From positions 1 to 9,584 of the forward strand of contig QNBS01000060.1 in the NCBI GenBank assembly GCA_003644175.1: a DNA stretch of 9,584 nucleotides, written 5' to 3'. This stretch comes from Planctomycetota bacterium. Lineage in GTDB: Bacteria; Planctomycetota; Phycisphaerae; Sedimentisphaerales; Anaerohalosphaeraceae. Below, in pieces: positions 1 through 6,009 of the stretch. Below the pieces are notes generated by a model that saw only the letters and a list, made by a program, of their open reading frames with translations, was not told the DNA's origin and made no database searches. The translations under genes were made by a program, and so were the position numbers. How positions within the stretch are numbered: position 1 is the first letter of the stretch; every line of letters starts with the position of its first letter.

Positions 1-535
1 CAGTCAGCACCATCGCCCCTGTAACCCTGCCCGCCGCAAAATCGTGCAGATACTTCTGCTTGATCTCCTCGGAGGCAAACGCATTGATCGTCTCGGCGAT
101 CCCCTGCAAGCCGAAGATATTCATCAGCGAAGCGTCCGCCCGCGATACGATCTCGATAGCAAGCGAGTAAATAACGTTCGGAAAATTGATGCCGCCGAAC
201 CGGTGCGGCAGCGTAAAACCCATAACATCCGCCTTGGCAAGAGCGGCAAGAGATTCGGCAATCCCGTCGGCGTAAGCGACAGTGCCGTCGTCGTTGAGCG
301 TGCTGCCCTGTCGATCGATACCCTCACTGCGAGGCGCGATAAAGTCGCCGCTCAACTGACCGACCGCATCGAGAACCAGTTCATAATTGCGGATCGCCTC
401 CGCCGCCGAAGCCGGAGCATAATCACACTCGGCGGCAAACCGAAAGCCCTCCTCCATATACCCCGCAACAGCAGCCAAATCCACATGCCTGAACAAAAAC
501 TGTATATCTTCGTTATCCCTGAAGAAATTCGCCAT
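1..535 (-). CDS. Acyl-CoA dehydrogenase, N-terminal 178 residues (runs off left edge)
   Basis: Translating the minus strand from the ATG at 533-535 gives an open frame to the window edge, beginning MANFFRDNEDIQFLF. This is an acyl-CoA dehydrogenase N-terminal helical domain: the stretches VMGFTLPHRFGGINFPN, SRADASLMNIFGLQG and the final GRVTGAMVLT (the start of the flavin/substrate-binding middle domain) are all typical. The family oxidises acyl-CoA to trans-2-enoyl-CoA with FAD and passes electrons to an electron-transfer flavoprotein. The catalytic glutamate lies in the missing C-terminal part, so substrate class cannot be read. The N-terminal extension before the core suggests the long (about 600 aa) form, but the end is not seen. 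etfB and etfA lie upstream on the same strand, so this is probably the dehydrogenase partner of that ETF. A weak GGAAG-type ribosome site precedes the ATG. The start directly follows a 7-bp repeat array. Confidence 0.9.
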   Translation of the reverse strand, partial: MANFFRDNEDIQFLFRHVDLAAVAGYMEEGFRFAAECDYAPASAAEAIRNYELVLDAVGQLSGDFIAPRSEGIDRQGSTLNDDGTVAYADGIAESLAALAKADVMGFTLPHRFGGINFPNVIYSLAIEIVSRADASLMNIFGLQGIAETINAFASEEIKQKYLHDFAAGRVTGAMVLT

Positions 536-544
536 ATTCCACTT

Positions 545-565
545 CCACTAAAAACTAAATACTAA
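545..565. repeat. Degenerate 7-bp tandem array, 3' side of four-helix remnant
   Basis: Three 7-bp units of the form nnACTAA (545-551, 552-558, 559-565) follow one another on the plus strand; on the minus strand this reads TTAGTnn. The array supplies the stop codon of the truncated four-helix frame and lies 10 bases from the dehydrogenase start codon. Period 7 is seen directly; its origin is unknown. Confidence 0.6.
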
Positions 566-775
566 TTTCCGACCGCAAGCTTGTTGATCATGCCTTCGCC
601 AAGAGCCCTCAGCGATATTCGACGGAATCGAAACCGCCGACCGCCGCATCTGGCTCACCAGACCGTACAATTCGTCCTTCGGATAGCCTTTCGTGATTGT
701 ATACACTTCCTTAACGAGCCGTATCGACCTCTGCCATATTTCCAAATCACGAAAATCCCGAATCGGCTTCCGCAT
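548..775 (-). pseudogene. Truncated S23-type four-helix-bundle protein
   Basis: The 75-residue frame begins MRKPIRDFRDLEIWQRSI and contains VSQMRRSAVSIPSNIAEG. These are the signatures of the 23S rRNA intervening-sequence / four-helix-bundle family (TIGR02436-like), whose members are normally about 110-130 residues. After SNIAEG (about residue 57) the expected helices 3 and 4 are absent. The tail (SWRRHDQQACGRKLVFSF) has no family character, and the stop lies inside a repeat array. In the +1 frame the same DNA reads GEGMINKLAVGN and then stops, which resembles the C-terminal helix end of such proteins. This suggests an internal deletion with a frameshift rather than a simple 3' cut; that is inference. 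The family is small, frequently mobile-looking and of unclear function; its fold resembles the Avd accessory protein of diversity-generating retroelements, but no reverse transcriptase is present here. It sits between etfA and the dehydrogenase and is probably not functional. Confidence 0.7.
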
Positions 776-801
776 CTATCCACCATCCACTATCTACTAT
801 C
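774..801. repeat. Degenerate 7-bp tandem array, 5' side of four-helix remnant
   Basis: Four consecutive 7-bp units on the plus strand (ATCTATC, CACCATC, CACTATC, TACTATC) give GATAGTG-like units on the minus strand. They sit directly in front of, and touch, the start codon of the four-helix remnant, and fill most of the gap behind etfA. The G-rich minus-strand units (GGTGG) could double as a weak ribosome-binding site for the remnant. Confidence 0.65.
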
Positions 802-808
802 TGCTAAA

Positions 809-1837
809 CTAAACTTTCTCTTTGATCGACTTGATCATCATAGGCGCCACTTCATTCAGATCGCCCACGATTTTATAGTGCGCCACGTCGAAGATCGGCG
901 CATCCGGATCGTTATTGATTGCGATTATCTTCTTACTCTCGCTCATACCGGCCTGATGCTGGATCGCACCGCTGATACCAACTGCAATATAAAGGCTCGG
1001 CCGAACAGTCGTGCCCGTCTGCCCCACCTGATGGTCGCGATCGATAAAGCCAAGGTCAACCGCCGCCCTCGTCGCCCCGGGCGCAGCACCAAGGCAATGC
1101 GCCAGATCGTAGATAAGCCTGAAGTTGTCTTTGCTCCCCACCCCGGCGCCGCCGGCGACTATCACACGCGAGGCCTTAAGATTAACCTTCCTGGCCTGCA
1201 TATGCTGGCCAAGAATCTCAAGCGGCAGATCGGCGGCGGCCAGATGCACCGTCTCCTTCACCACCTCCGCCTTCCTGCTCGTATCAGGCTCCGGCATCGG
1301 CATCACACCATCGCGAACCGTCGCCATCTGAGGCCACCGGTCGTAATTGATAATCGTCGCGATAATATTGCCGCCGAACGCCGGCCGAATCTGGAACAGC
1401 AGATTCTCATAAACCTTACCTGTCTTCTTAACCTCGTGATTGCCGATCTGCAAATCCGTACAGTCAGCCGTCAGCCCGGCCTTGATGCTGCTGGCAATCC
1501 GCGGGGCAAGATCGCGCCCGCACGGCGTCGCGCCGTAAAGAACGATCTGCGGCTTATGCCGTCGGATCAAACCGTCGATCACCTTGGCGTAAGTATTCGT
1601 CTGGTAATGCTCAAGCAGTTCATGCTCAGCCAAATACACCTTATCCGCCCCCAAGTGCCCCAACCGCGCCGCCAAAGGCGACACATCATCACCCAGAAGG
1701 ACAGCCGCCAATTTCACACCCAGCTTATCGGCCAACTCTCTGCCCTTGCTCATAAGCTCAAGCGGAGTATCGGCTATTTTCCCTTCATGCTGTTCGGCAA
1801 AGACCCAAACTTCCCCGGCCGTATTAACGTCAATCAT
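809..1837 (-). CDS. etfA: Electron transfer flavoprotein, alpha subunit
   Basis: This complete 342-residue protein is the FAD-binding subunit of a heterodimeric ETF, a soluble carrier linking acyl-CoA dehydrogenases to other redox partners. The N-terminal domain (about 10-190) contains VWVFAEQ near its start, the TPCGRDLAPRIA segment (104-115) and MATVRDGVM (171-179). The C-terminal FAD domain (about 205-335) has VIVAGGAGVG (225-234), VGQTGTTVRPSLYIAVGISG (271-290) followed by AIQH, and AINNDPDAPIF (306-316), all hallmark ETF-alpha motifs. It has no N-terminal ferredoxin domain, unlike some bifurcating homologues. The ATG at 1835-1837 has a good AAGGA site about 9 bases upstream. It follows etfB on the same strand with a 50-bp gap containing a perfect palindrome. 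The start and the family assignment are secure; the bifurcating role rests on the EtfB motif. Confidence 0.96.
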   Translation of the reverse strand: MIDVNTAGEVWVFAEQHEGKIADTPLELMSKGRELADKLGVKLAAVLLGDDVSPLAARLGHLGADKVYLAEHELLEHYQTNTYAKVIDGLIRRHKPQIVLYGATPCGRDLAPRIASSIKAGLTADCTDLQIGNHEVKKTGKVYENLLFQIRPAFGGNIIATIINYDRWPQMATVRDGVMPMPEPDTSRKAEVVKETVHLAAADLPLEILGQHMQARKVNLKASRVIVAGGAGVGSKDNFRLIYDLAHCLGAAPGATRAAVDLGFIDRDHQVGQTGTTVRPSLYIAVGISGAIQHQAGMSESKKIIAINNDPDAPIFDVAHYKIVGDLNEVAPMMIKSIKEKV

Positions 1838-1856
1838 ACCAAAAGTCCTTAAAATT

Positions 1857-1875
1857 AAAGGGGTCAGACCCCTTT
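1857..1875. repeat. Perfect 19-bp palindrome between etfB and etfA
   Basis: AAAGGGGTC and GACCCCTTT form perfect 9-bp arms around a single A. As RNA it can fold into a 7-bp stem with a five-base loop. It resembles the GGGGTCAGACCCC interspersed palindromes (REP-like) seen in many bacterial genomes; that family link is from general knowledge, not a search. It sits in the 50-bp etfB-etfA gap, just upstream of the etfA ribosome site. In the transcribed direction it is followed by AATTTT, which is too weak a U-tract to call a terminator. Confidence 0.75.
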
Positions 1876-1887
1876 TCTCCCGGTGTC

Positions 1888-2763
1888 CTACCCGATCGTA
1901 TGCTCTTCGATAAGTTCATGCACCATCGCATCGATACCCGCCTGCGTAGCCTCGACGGACTTGCTCTCCTTGCCGCCGAGCACAACGCTCATTATTCGGT
2001 GCACTTTGGTCGGCGACCCGTCCCTTCCGCACCAGGCCAAATCCGCGTCCAGATCGTCGAGGTCCCACTGCTTAATCAGCAGGCCCTTCTCGGCCAGCGC
2101 CTTTTGCCGGGCGGACGAATCGTCTCCGCCGGCGATGGCGATTTCCACCGGACTCATCGCGTCTTTGTACTTCATCAGCCGCTTGGCCGCGGCGACACGC
2201 GGCTCGTTGGCCGTATCGACAACCGTCAGCAACACCGGCAGCGTCGTCTTAACCTCCTGCCGGCCGTTGCCCATATTTCGCCGTGCAACCAGCCCATCGC
2301 CGTTCAATTTCTGTATTTCCTCGACGTACGTAACCTGCGTAATACCTAATTTCTCCGCCAACTGCGGGCCAACCTGCGCCGTATCGCCGTCGATCGCCTG
2401 TCGCCCGCAAAGCACAATATCGTAATCCAGCTTCTTCACCGCACAACTCAGAATATAGCTCGTCGCCAACGTATCGCTCGCAGCACAGCGCCTGTCCGTG
2501 ATCAAAATCGCCTCGTCGGCGCCCCGATACAGTGCCTCTCGCAGAACATCGCTCGCCGCCGGCAGCCCCATCGTCATCACCGTAACCTTACCGCCGAATT
2601 CATCCCTGATCTCAAGCGCAAGCTCAAGCGCGTTCAAGTCCTCAGGATTGAAAATCGCAGCTAACGCGCCACGGTTGACCGTCCCGTCGTCGTTCATCGC
2701 CTGACCCGTAATTCGTTTAGTATCAGGCACTTGCTTCACTAATACAACACAATTATAGCCCAC
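1888..2763 (-). CDS. etfB: Electron transfer flavoprotein, beta subunit (bifurcating/FixA type)
   Basis: This complete 291-residue protein has the ETF-beta nucleotide-binding fold: VLVKQVPDT (7-15), a PEDLNALELAL helix (40-50), VTVMTMGLP (60-68), and CGRQAIDGDTAQVGPQLAE (119-137). The DGDTAQVGP form of the last motif is the one found in FixA and CarD/Bcd-type bifurcating ETFs, where the beta subunit carries a second FAD. Mitochondrial-type ETF-beta has a different sequence there and binds AMP. The start is a GTG (2761-2763), chosen because GGAG lies 7 bases upstream (2771-2774) and an in-frame stop lies a few codons further up. It is first in the apparent etfB-etfA-dehydrogenase operon, behind a sigma-70-like promoter. 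With the dehydrogenase it likely couples an acyl-CoA/enoyl-CoA reaction to NADH and ferredoxin or flavodoxin; direction and substrate are not shown by the sequence. Confidence 0.95.
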   Translation of the reverse strand: MGYNCVVLVKQVPDTKRITGQAMNDDGTVNRGALAAIFNPEDLNALELALEIRDEFGGKVTVMTMGLPAASDVLREALYRGADEAILITDRRCAASDTLATSYILSCAVKKLDYDIVLCGRQAIDGDTAQVGPQLAEKLGITQVTYVEEIQKLNGDGLVARRNMGNGRQEVKTTLPVLLTVVDTANEPRVAAAKRLMKYKDAMSPVEIAIAGGDDSSARQKALAEKGLLIKQWDLDDLDADLAWCGRDGSPTKVHRIMSVVLGGKESKSVEATQAGIDAMVHELIEEHTIG

Positions 2764-2819
2764 AAACCATCTCCATCTTTAGGACATTAGATTCTAATCA
2801 CCATAACAATAGCCGCGAT

Positions 2820-2847
2820 AGTTTAATGAAAAAACACCGCAAGTCAA
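2820..2847 (-). promoter_or_regulatory. Sigma-70-type promoter for etfB operon
   Basis: On the minus strand TTGACT (2842-2847) and TAAACT (2820-2825) are separated by 16 bp. A T-rich tract (2848-2866 region) lies just upstream of the -35 and could act as an UP element. The predicted leader to the etfB GTG is about 50 nt. The -10 matches the consensus at four of six positions, so strength is uncertain. Confidence 0.5.
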
Positions 2848-2921
2848 ACAAAAAACAAAAACACCCCCTTCCCGCCCGAATTTGACGTTTCCAAGCCCCT
2901 CTCTAAAACGACAGGGCGGTC

Positions 2922-2949
2922 TTGACAGGCAAAAAAACTTTGAGATAAT
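2922..2949 (+). promoter_or_regulatory. Strong sigma-70-type promoter for the 144-aa protein
   Basis: TTGACA (2922-2927), a perfect -35, and GATAAT (2944-2949) are separated by 16 bp. The predicted transcript starts near 2956, leaving about 60 nt of leader before the ATG at 3016. It is the best promoter match in the window and is back-to-back with the etfB promoter. Confidence 0.7.
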
Positions 2950-3015
2950 GAAGATTCAGCAGTTGTCTCGGTACTGCCGTATGCCACAGATGGAGTTTTT
3001 GGAAAGGACCCTTCC

Positions 3016-3450
3016 ATGTCGAAGTTGAAACGGATGAAGAAAAAGCAGGCACTCAGGAAGAGAGCGAGTATTCGGATAACGGCCTTGAGGCGAGCACAAA
3101 AAGACATGTTCGGACGCCAGAGCCTGTTTGACAAAATGGTTAATAATCACCAGGACATACTTCAGAATATCGAGTTTGTCATCATATCGGAATACCGACA
3201 CGATAGTAGACTTGACGATGGAATTGTAGCCGAAACACTCAAAGCCATTATCCTGAATACCGAACCACAGGATAAGAGTGTTGACCGACTGAAACAGATG
3301 CTGGAATCCGCTCGCCGGCTCCGTGACGATGTCTCCGACAACTTATGGAGGGATGGACTCAGGGTCGTACTCCGCTCGGTGCATAACCATTCCGACTTCA
3401 AACCCGGCTCAACACATTATCTCGACTTTGTTGGTGGGTTTATTGTATAA
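3016..3450 (+). CDS. Hypothetical 144-residue basic protein
   Basis: I do not recognise this protein. The N-terminus is strongly basic (KLKRMKKKQALRKRASIR, repeated Lys/Arg to about residue 30), with no signal peptide or membrane segment. The middle is a mixed, probably helical region containing FVIISEYRHDSRLDDGIVAE (54-73), and residues 90-118 are charged and helical. The end, WRDGLRVVLRSVHNHSDF then STHYLDFVGGFIV, is hydrophobic-aromatic and looks like a compact fold. It is clearly a gene: AAAGGA lies about 7 bases before the ATG, a near-consensus promoter lies upstream, and the amino-acid composition is protein-like. It is transcribed alone, divergent from etfB and convergent with rpoN, so the context gives no function. 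The basic N-terminus allows nucleic-acid binding, but that is speculation. Confidence 0.8.
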   Translation: MSKLKRMKKKQALRKRASIRITALRRAQKDMFGRQSLFDKMVNNHQDILQNIEFVIISEYRHDSRLDDGIVAETLKAIILNTEPQDKSVDRLKQMLESARRLRDDVSDNLWRDGLRVVLRSVHNHSDFKPGSTHYLDFVGGFIV

Positions 3451-3494
3451 ATCGAATCGCACAGGGAGCCGTAGTTTTTCTGTGTATGGGATAT

Positions 3495-3519
3495 GCCGGC
3501 CTTGACCCAGGGCGCCGGC
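3495..3519. other. GC-rich inverted repeat between convergent genes
   Basis: GCCGGC occurs at 3495-3500 and again at 3514-3519, allowing a 6-bp stem with a 13-base loop between the ends of the 144-aa gene and rpoN. It has no adjacent U-tract, so it is at best a weak bidirectional end structure. Confidence 0.25.
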
Positions 3520-3520
3520 G

Positions 3521-5002
3521 TCAGTATTTCTTTCTGAACCGGGCCGTCGGGATGTGCAGGATTTTTCGGTACTTGGCGACTGTGCGCCGGGCGATTTTGC
3601 CGACTCCCGCTTCGGCGAGCTCGTCTCGGATTTCGTCGTCGTTGAGAGGCCTGGATTTGTCCTCTTCGTCAACGATCTGCTGGAGCTTGGCCTTGACGGC
3701 ATCCCAGGAATGCCGCCGGCCGTCGGCGGTTTCCATTCCGCCGTTGAACAGGCTTCTTAAAGGCAGTATCCCCTGCGGCGACTGTATATACTTGCCCGCC
3801 ACCGCCCGCGAAACCGTTGCGATGTGCACGCCGACCTCGTCGGCGACAACAGCCATCGGCAGGGGCTTGAGGTAAAGTTTCCCCTTGTCGAAGAACTCGC
3901 GCTGGTGGTCCACCACCACCTGGGCAACTCTGAGAACTGTGTTCTTTCGCTGCACTATGGCGTCCATGAACCACTGTGCAGAGCGGATATTCTGAAGCAG
4001 AAACTCTCTCGTCTTCCGGTCCAGCTTCCGGTCCCTGACCATTCTGGCGTAAAAGCTGTTGACCCGCAGGTTCGGCATATTCGTATCGGCGAGCCGGACT
4101 GCGTAACCGCCGTCGTCGCACGGCTCGACAATAACATCGGCGGTAATCGCGTGATTGTCGTTTCGCCCCACGGCAAGACCCGGCGACGTATCCAGTTTGC
4201 TCATGTGTGCTATCGCAGCGTTAATCTGCTCCACAGCGCAGTTCATCTTCCTGGCGATCTGAGGCAGTTTGTTTTCGAGCAGTTCATCCCAGTAGTCTCG
4301 CACAAGACGACTCTCGAACGTCATATCGTCGGGGAACTGCGCCATCTGAATAAGAAGACATTCTCGCAGGTCTCGTGCGCCGACACCGGCGGGTTCGAGT
4401 CCCTGAATCAGTTCCAGGGCCTTGTTAAGATGTTCGATGCCGAACTTGTGCTTGTCTTTGTTGTGGAGCTGTTCCAGACGGACGCCAAGATAACCCTTCT
4501 CGTCGATATAATCGATAATGACGACGCCTGCCTGTTTGACAAGTTCGTCGGCTTCGACGAGACGCCACTGCTCGGTGAGGCTGTCGTTGAGGGATTGAGC
4601 CGGCGCCGCGGTGTTCTGGAGCGCTTCCATTTTCTTGTCCTTTTCGCCGCTGCTGCGTCGAAAGGAGATCGAAGATACGCTGTCCAGGTACTCATTAAAG
4701 CCGGCGTCGCTTTCACCGATGCTGTCGAGACGCTCGAAATCGTCGACCTTGTCGGAATCGTCGCCGACCACCATATCTTTCTGATCGAGCGATTCGTCGT
4801 TTTCGGGTTCGGCGGCCCCTTCAACCGTTTCATCGGCCGGCTCTTCGGCGGCCTCCAGGACCGGATTGCTGTTGAGTTCGGCTTCTATCTTTTCCTGAAG
4901 CGCAAGCAGCGGCAACTGGAGAACCTCCATCGACTGAATCATGCGAGGAGCCAACGTCATCCGCTGCTCCATTCGCATCTGCCCTGTCATCGACATCTTC
5001 AT
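3521..5002 (-). CDS. rpoN: RNA polymerase sigma-54 factor
   Basis: This complete 493-residue sigma-54 directs core polymerase to -24/-12 promoters that need an AAA+ activator. Region I (1-50) is the Gln/Leu-rich activator-responsive segment, with LAPRMIQSMEVLQLPLLALQ and NPVLE. Region II (51-100) is acidic and variable. The core-binding domain (about 125-330) includes GLEPAGVGARDLRECLL (201-217). The helix-turn-helix is around 386-405 (VADEVGVHIATVSRAVAGKY), followed by QSPQGILPLRSLFNGG (407-422). The RpoN box is ARRTVAKYRK (471-480), close to the classic ARRTVTKYRE and with the key RR, VAKYR intact. The ATG at 5000-5002 has AAGGG about 9 bases upstream. It appears monocistronic, with no Hpf/RaiA, PTS or LptB neighbour of the kind seen in proteobacteria. 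No activator or clear -24/-12 promoter was seen in the window. Confidence 0.97.
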   Translation of the reverse strand: MKMSMTGQMRMEQRMTLAPRMIQSMEVLQLPLLALQEKIEAELNSNPVLEAAEEPADETVEGAAEPENDESLDQKDMVVGDDSDKVDDFERLDSIGESDAGFNEYLDSVSSISFRRSSGEKDKKMEALQNTAAPAQSLNDSLTEQWRLVEADELVKQAGVVIIDYIDEKGYLGVRLEQLHNKDKHKFGIEHLNKALELIQGLEPAGVGARDLRECLLIQMAQFPDDMTFESRLVRDYWDELLENKLPQIARKMNCAVEQINAAIAHMSKLDTSPGLAVGRNDNHAITADVIVEPCDDGGYAVRLADTNMPNLRVNSFYARMVRDRKLDRKTREFLLQNIRSAQWFMDAIVQRKNTVLRVAQVVVDHQREFFDKGKLYLKPLPMAVVADEVGVHIATVSRAVAGKYIQSPQGILPLRSLFNGGMETADGRRHSWDAVKAKLQQIVDEEDKSRPLNDDEIRDELAEAGVGKIARRTVAKYRKILHIPTARFRKKY

Positions 5003-5025
5003 AAAAACTTACCCTTTACCAATGC

Positions 5026-5041
5026 CCGGCACGTGTGCCGG
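5026..5041. promoter_or_regulatory. Perfect inverted repeat in the rpoN leader
   Basis: CCGGCAC and GTGCCGG are perfect 7-bp arms around a 2-bp centre, beginning a few bases after the predicted rpoN transcription start and about 24 bp before the start codon. It could be an operator for a repressor or a leader hairpin. The role is inference; the symmetry is seen directly. Confidence 0.45.
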
Positions 5042-5050
5042 TACCACTAT

Positions 5051-5056
5051 ATTATA
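5051..5056 (-). promoter_or_regulatory. Extended -10 promoter of rpoN
   Basis: On the minus strand TGGTATAAT provides a perfect TATAAT with the TGn extension. No good -35 hexamer is found 16-18 bp upstream, which is common for extended -10 promoters. The predicted start is near 5044, next to the inverted repeat, giving a leader of about 40 nt. Confidence 0.5.
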
Positions 5057-5187
5057 CCATATCAGCACTGAAATTGTACGGGCTAAACGGAAAATTTTGC
5101 AAAAAACTTTGCCTGTGGAGGCATCTTAGCATGAAATTTGCTACAAACCGGCGCCGGTCCGACGGAGGCGCGCCGAAGGCCCCCCGG

Positions 5188-5225
5188 TGTCATTCCGACC
5201 GGAGCGAAGCGGAGCGGAGGAATCC
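5188..5225. repeat. Interspersed repeat of the CATTCCGA...GGAATC type
   Basis: The segment starts TGTCATTCCGACCGGAGCG and ends GGAGGAATCC, with ATTCC and GGAAT as terminal inverted arms and purine-rich GGAGCG/AAGCGG units inside. Very similar dispersed repeats occur in intergenic DNA of many environmental bacteria (general knowledge). A second dispersed-type segment, CCTGAGCGTAGCCGAACGGG, follows about 30 bp later. Confidence 0.5.
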
Positions 5226-5285
5226 ATTAAAACAGCCTTCGCCGAAGAGCCTGCCCTGAGCGTAGCCGAACGGGCGACCTCACAG

Positions 5286-5320
5286 CAATATACAATCGTA
5301 AATATACAATCTACAATCAC
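5286..5320. repeat. Degenerate 7-bp tandem array behind recR
   Basis: Five consecutive heptamers, CAATATA, CAATCGT, AAATATA, CAATCTA and CAATCAC, fill 35 bp and end 9 bp from the recR stop codon. The consensus is close to CAATnTA. The period equals that of the two arrays around the four-helix remnant, though the unit sequence differs. Confidence 0.6.
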
Positions 5321-5329
5321 AAACCGGCG

Positions 5330-5935
5330 TCAGTCCATCGGTGCTCTTCCGGAGATCGCATCGGCGAGGATCGAGCCGCTGGCGTATTCTATGGTCGAGC
5401 CGGTGGGCAGACCACGTGCAAGACGGGTCAGTTTGACATTCAACGGGCGAAGCAGTGAATTAATGTACAGCGCCGTGCCGTCGCCTTCCAGGTTCGGATT
5501 GGTCGCCATAACGATCTCCTCGACACCGCCGGCGCGGACGCGATTAACCAGGTCCTCGATCATCAGATCGCCCGGCTCGATGCCCTCCAGCGGTGCGATA
5601 TGGCCGTTAAGAACGTGGTAAACCCATTTGCAAAGACCTGTCTTTTCAAGACTTATGACATCACGCGACTGTTCCACGACACAGATGATGCTGTGATTGC
5701 GTCTCGTGTCGCTGCAGATCGAACACACCTCGGATTCGGAGAGGTTAAAGCAGATTCGGCACTGCCGGATATTCTTCTTAACGTCGGCGATAGCCTTCGC
5801 CAGCGCAAACGCCTCGGCGGCGCCGGTCTTGAGAACGTGAAAAGCTAATCGTTCGGCCGTCTTGGGCCCGATACCCGGCAGCCTGCCCAACTCGGCGATC
5901 AGTTTATTGAGACTTTCGGTATAAGCCGGGTTCAT
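5330..5935 (-). CDS. recR: Recombination mediator protein RecR
   Basis: This complete 201-residue RecR, the usual length, is a DNA-binding ring protein that acts with RecO (and RecF) to load RecA on gapped DNA. The N-terminal helix-hairpin-helix contains RLPGIGPKTAERLAFH (18-33). A four-cysteine zinc site is formed by C59, C62, C71 and C74. The Toprim domain spans about 83-178 and includes ICVVEQSRD (84-92), ATNPNLEGDGTALYI (144-158) and RLARGLPTGSTIEYA (171-185). Its acidic residues (E88, E150, D152) are present. The ATG at 5933-5935 places the start at the normal family position; the ribosome site is poor (AGGA only one base away, GAAAGAG further up). The usual dnaX-ybaB neighbours are absent; the upstream gene on the same strand is a membrane protein 74 bp away. 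Confidence 0.97.
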   Translation of the reverse strand: MNPAYTESLNKLIAELGRLPGIGPKTAERLAFHVLKTGAAEAFALAKAIADVKKNIRQCRICFNLSESEVCSICSDTRRNHSIICVVEQSRDVISLEKTGLCKWVYHVLNGHIAPLEGIEPGDLMIEDLVNRVRAGGVEEIVMATNPNLEGDGTALYINSLLRPLNVKLTRLARGLPTGSTIEYASGSILADAISGRAPMD

Positions 5936-6009
5936 ATCCTGTGAACTCTTTCAATTTGTTACGAAAGTTCCAATCTGAAATACAACATATCTTTCTGCCC
6001 AATTAGTCT

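Larger units (their letters stand above)
5003..5329. other. Gene-free, repeat-rich stretch between rpoN and recR
   Basis: This stretch has no credible coding sequence. It holds the rpoN leader with its inverted repeat, the rpoN promoter, an A/T-rich patch (5088-5112), a CATTCC...GGAATC repeat, a GAGCGTAGCCGAACGGG-type repeat (about 5253-5275) and a 7-bp array. It looks like an accumulation site for interspersed repeats. Confidence 0.6.

Noticed and set aside
548..775. Diversity-generating retroelement based on the Avd-like four-helix fold
   Set aside because: No reverse transcriptase, template repeat or variable repeat is visible; the protein is a truncated S23-type member.
581..1852. Plus-strand 423-residue open frame opposite etfA
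   Set aside because: It is rich in Arg, His and Pro with no domain character, and is fully antisense to etfA, which has strong family motifs and a ribosome site.
1857..1876. Intrinsic terminator between etfB and etfA
   Set aside because: In the transcribed direction the stem is followed by AATTTT instead of a run of U, and etfA has no promoter of its own that I can see.
3824..5071. Plus-strand 415-residue open frame opposite rpoN
   Set aside because: It is a shadow of rpoN codon structure; the minus strand shows an intact sigma-54 with RpoN box and helix-turn-helix.
5130..5259. Short plus-strand frame with a GGAGG upstream of an ATG
   Set aside because: Its product consists of translated interspersed repeats (CHSDRSEAERRNPLK-type), which is typical of repeat-derived false frames.
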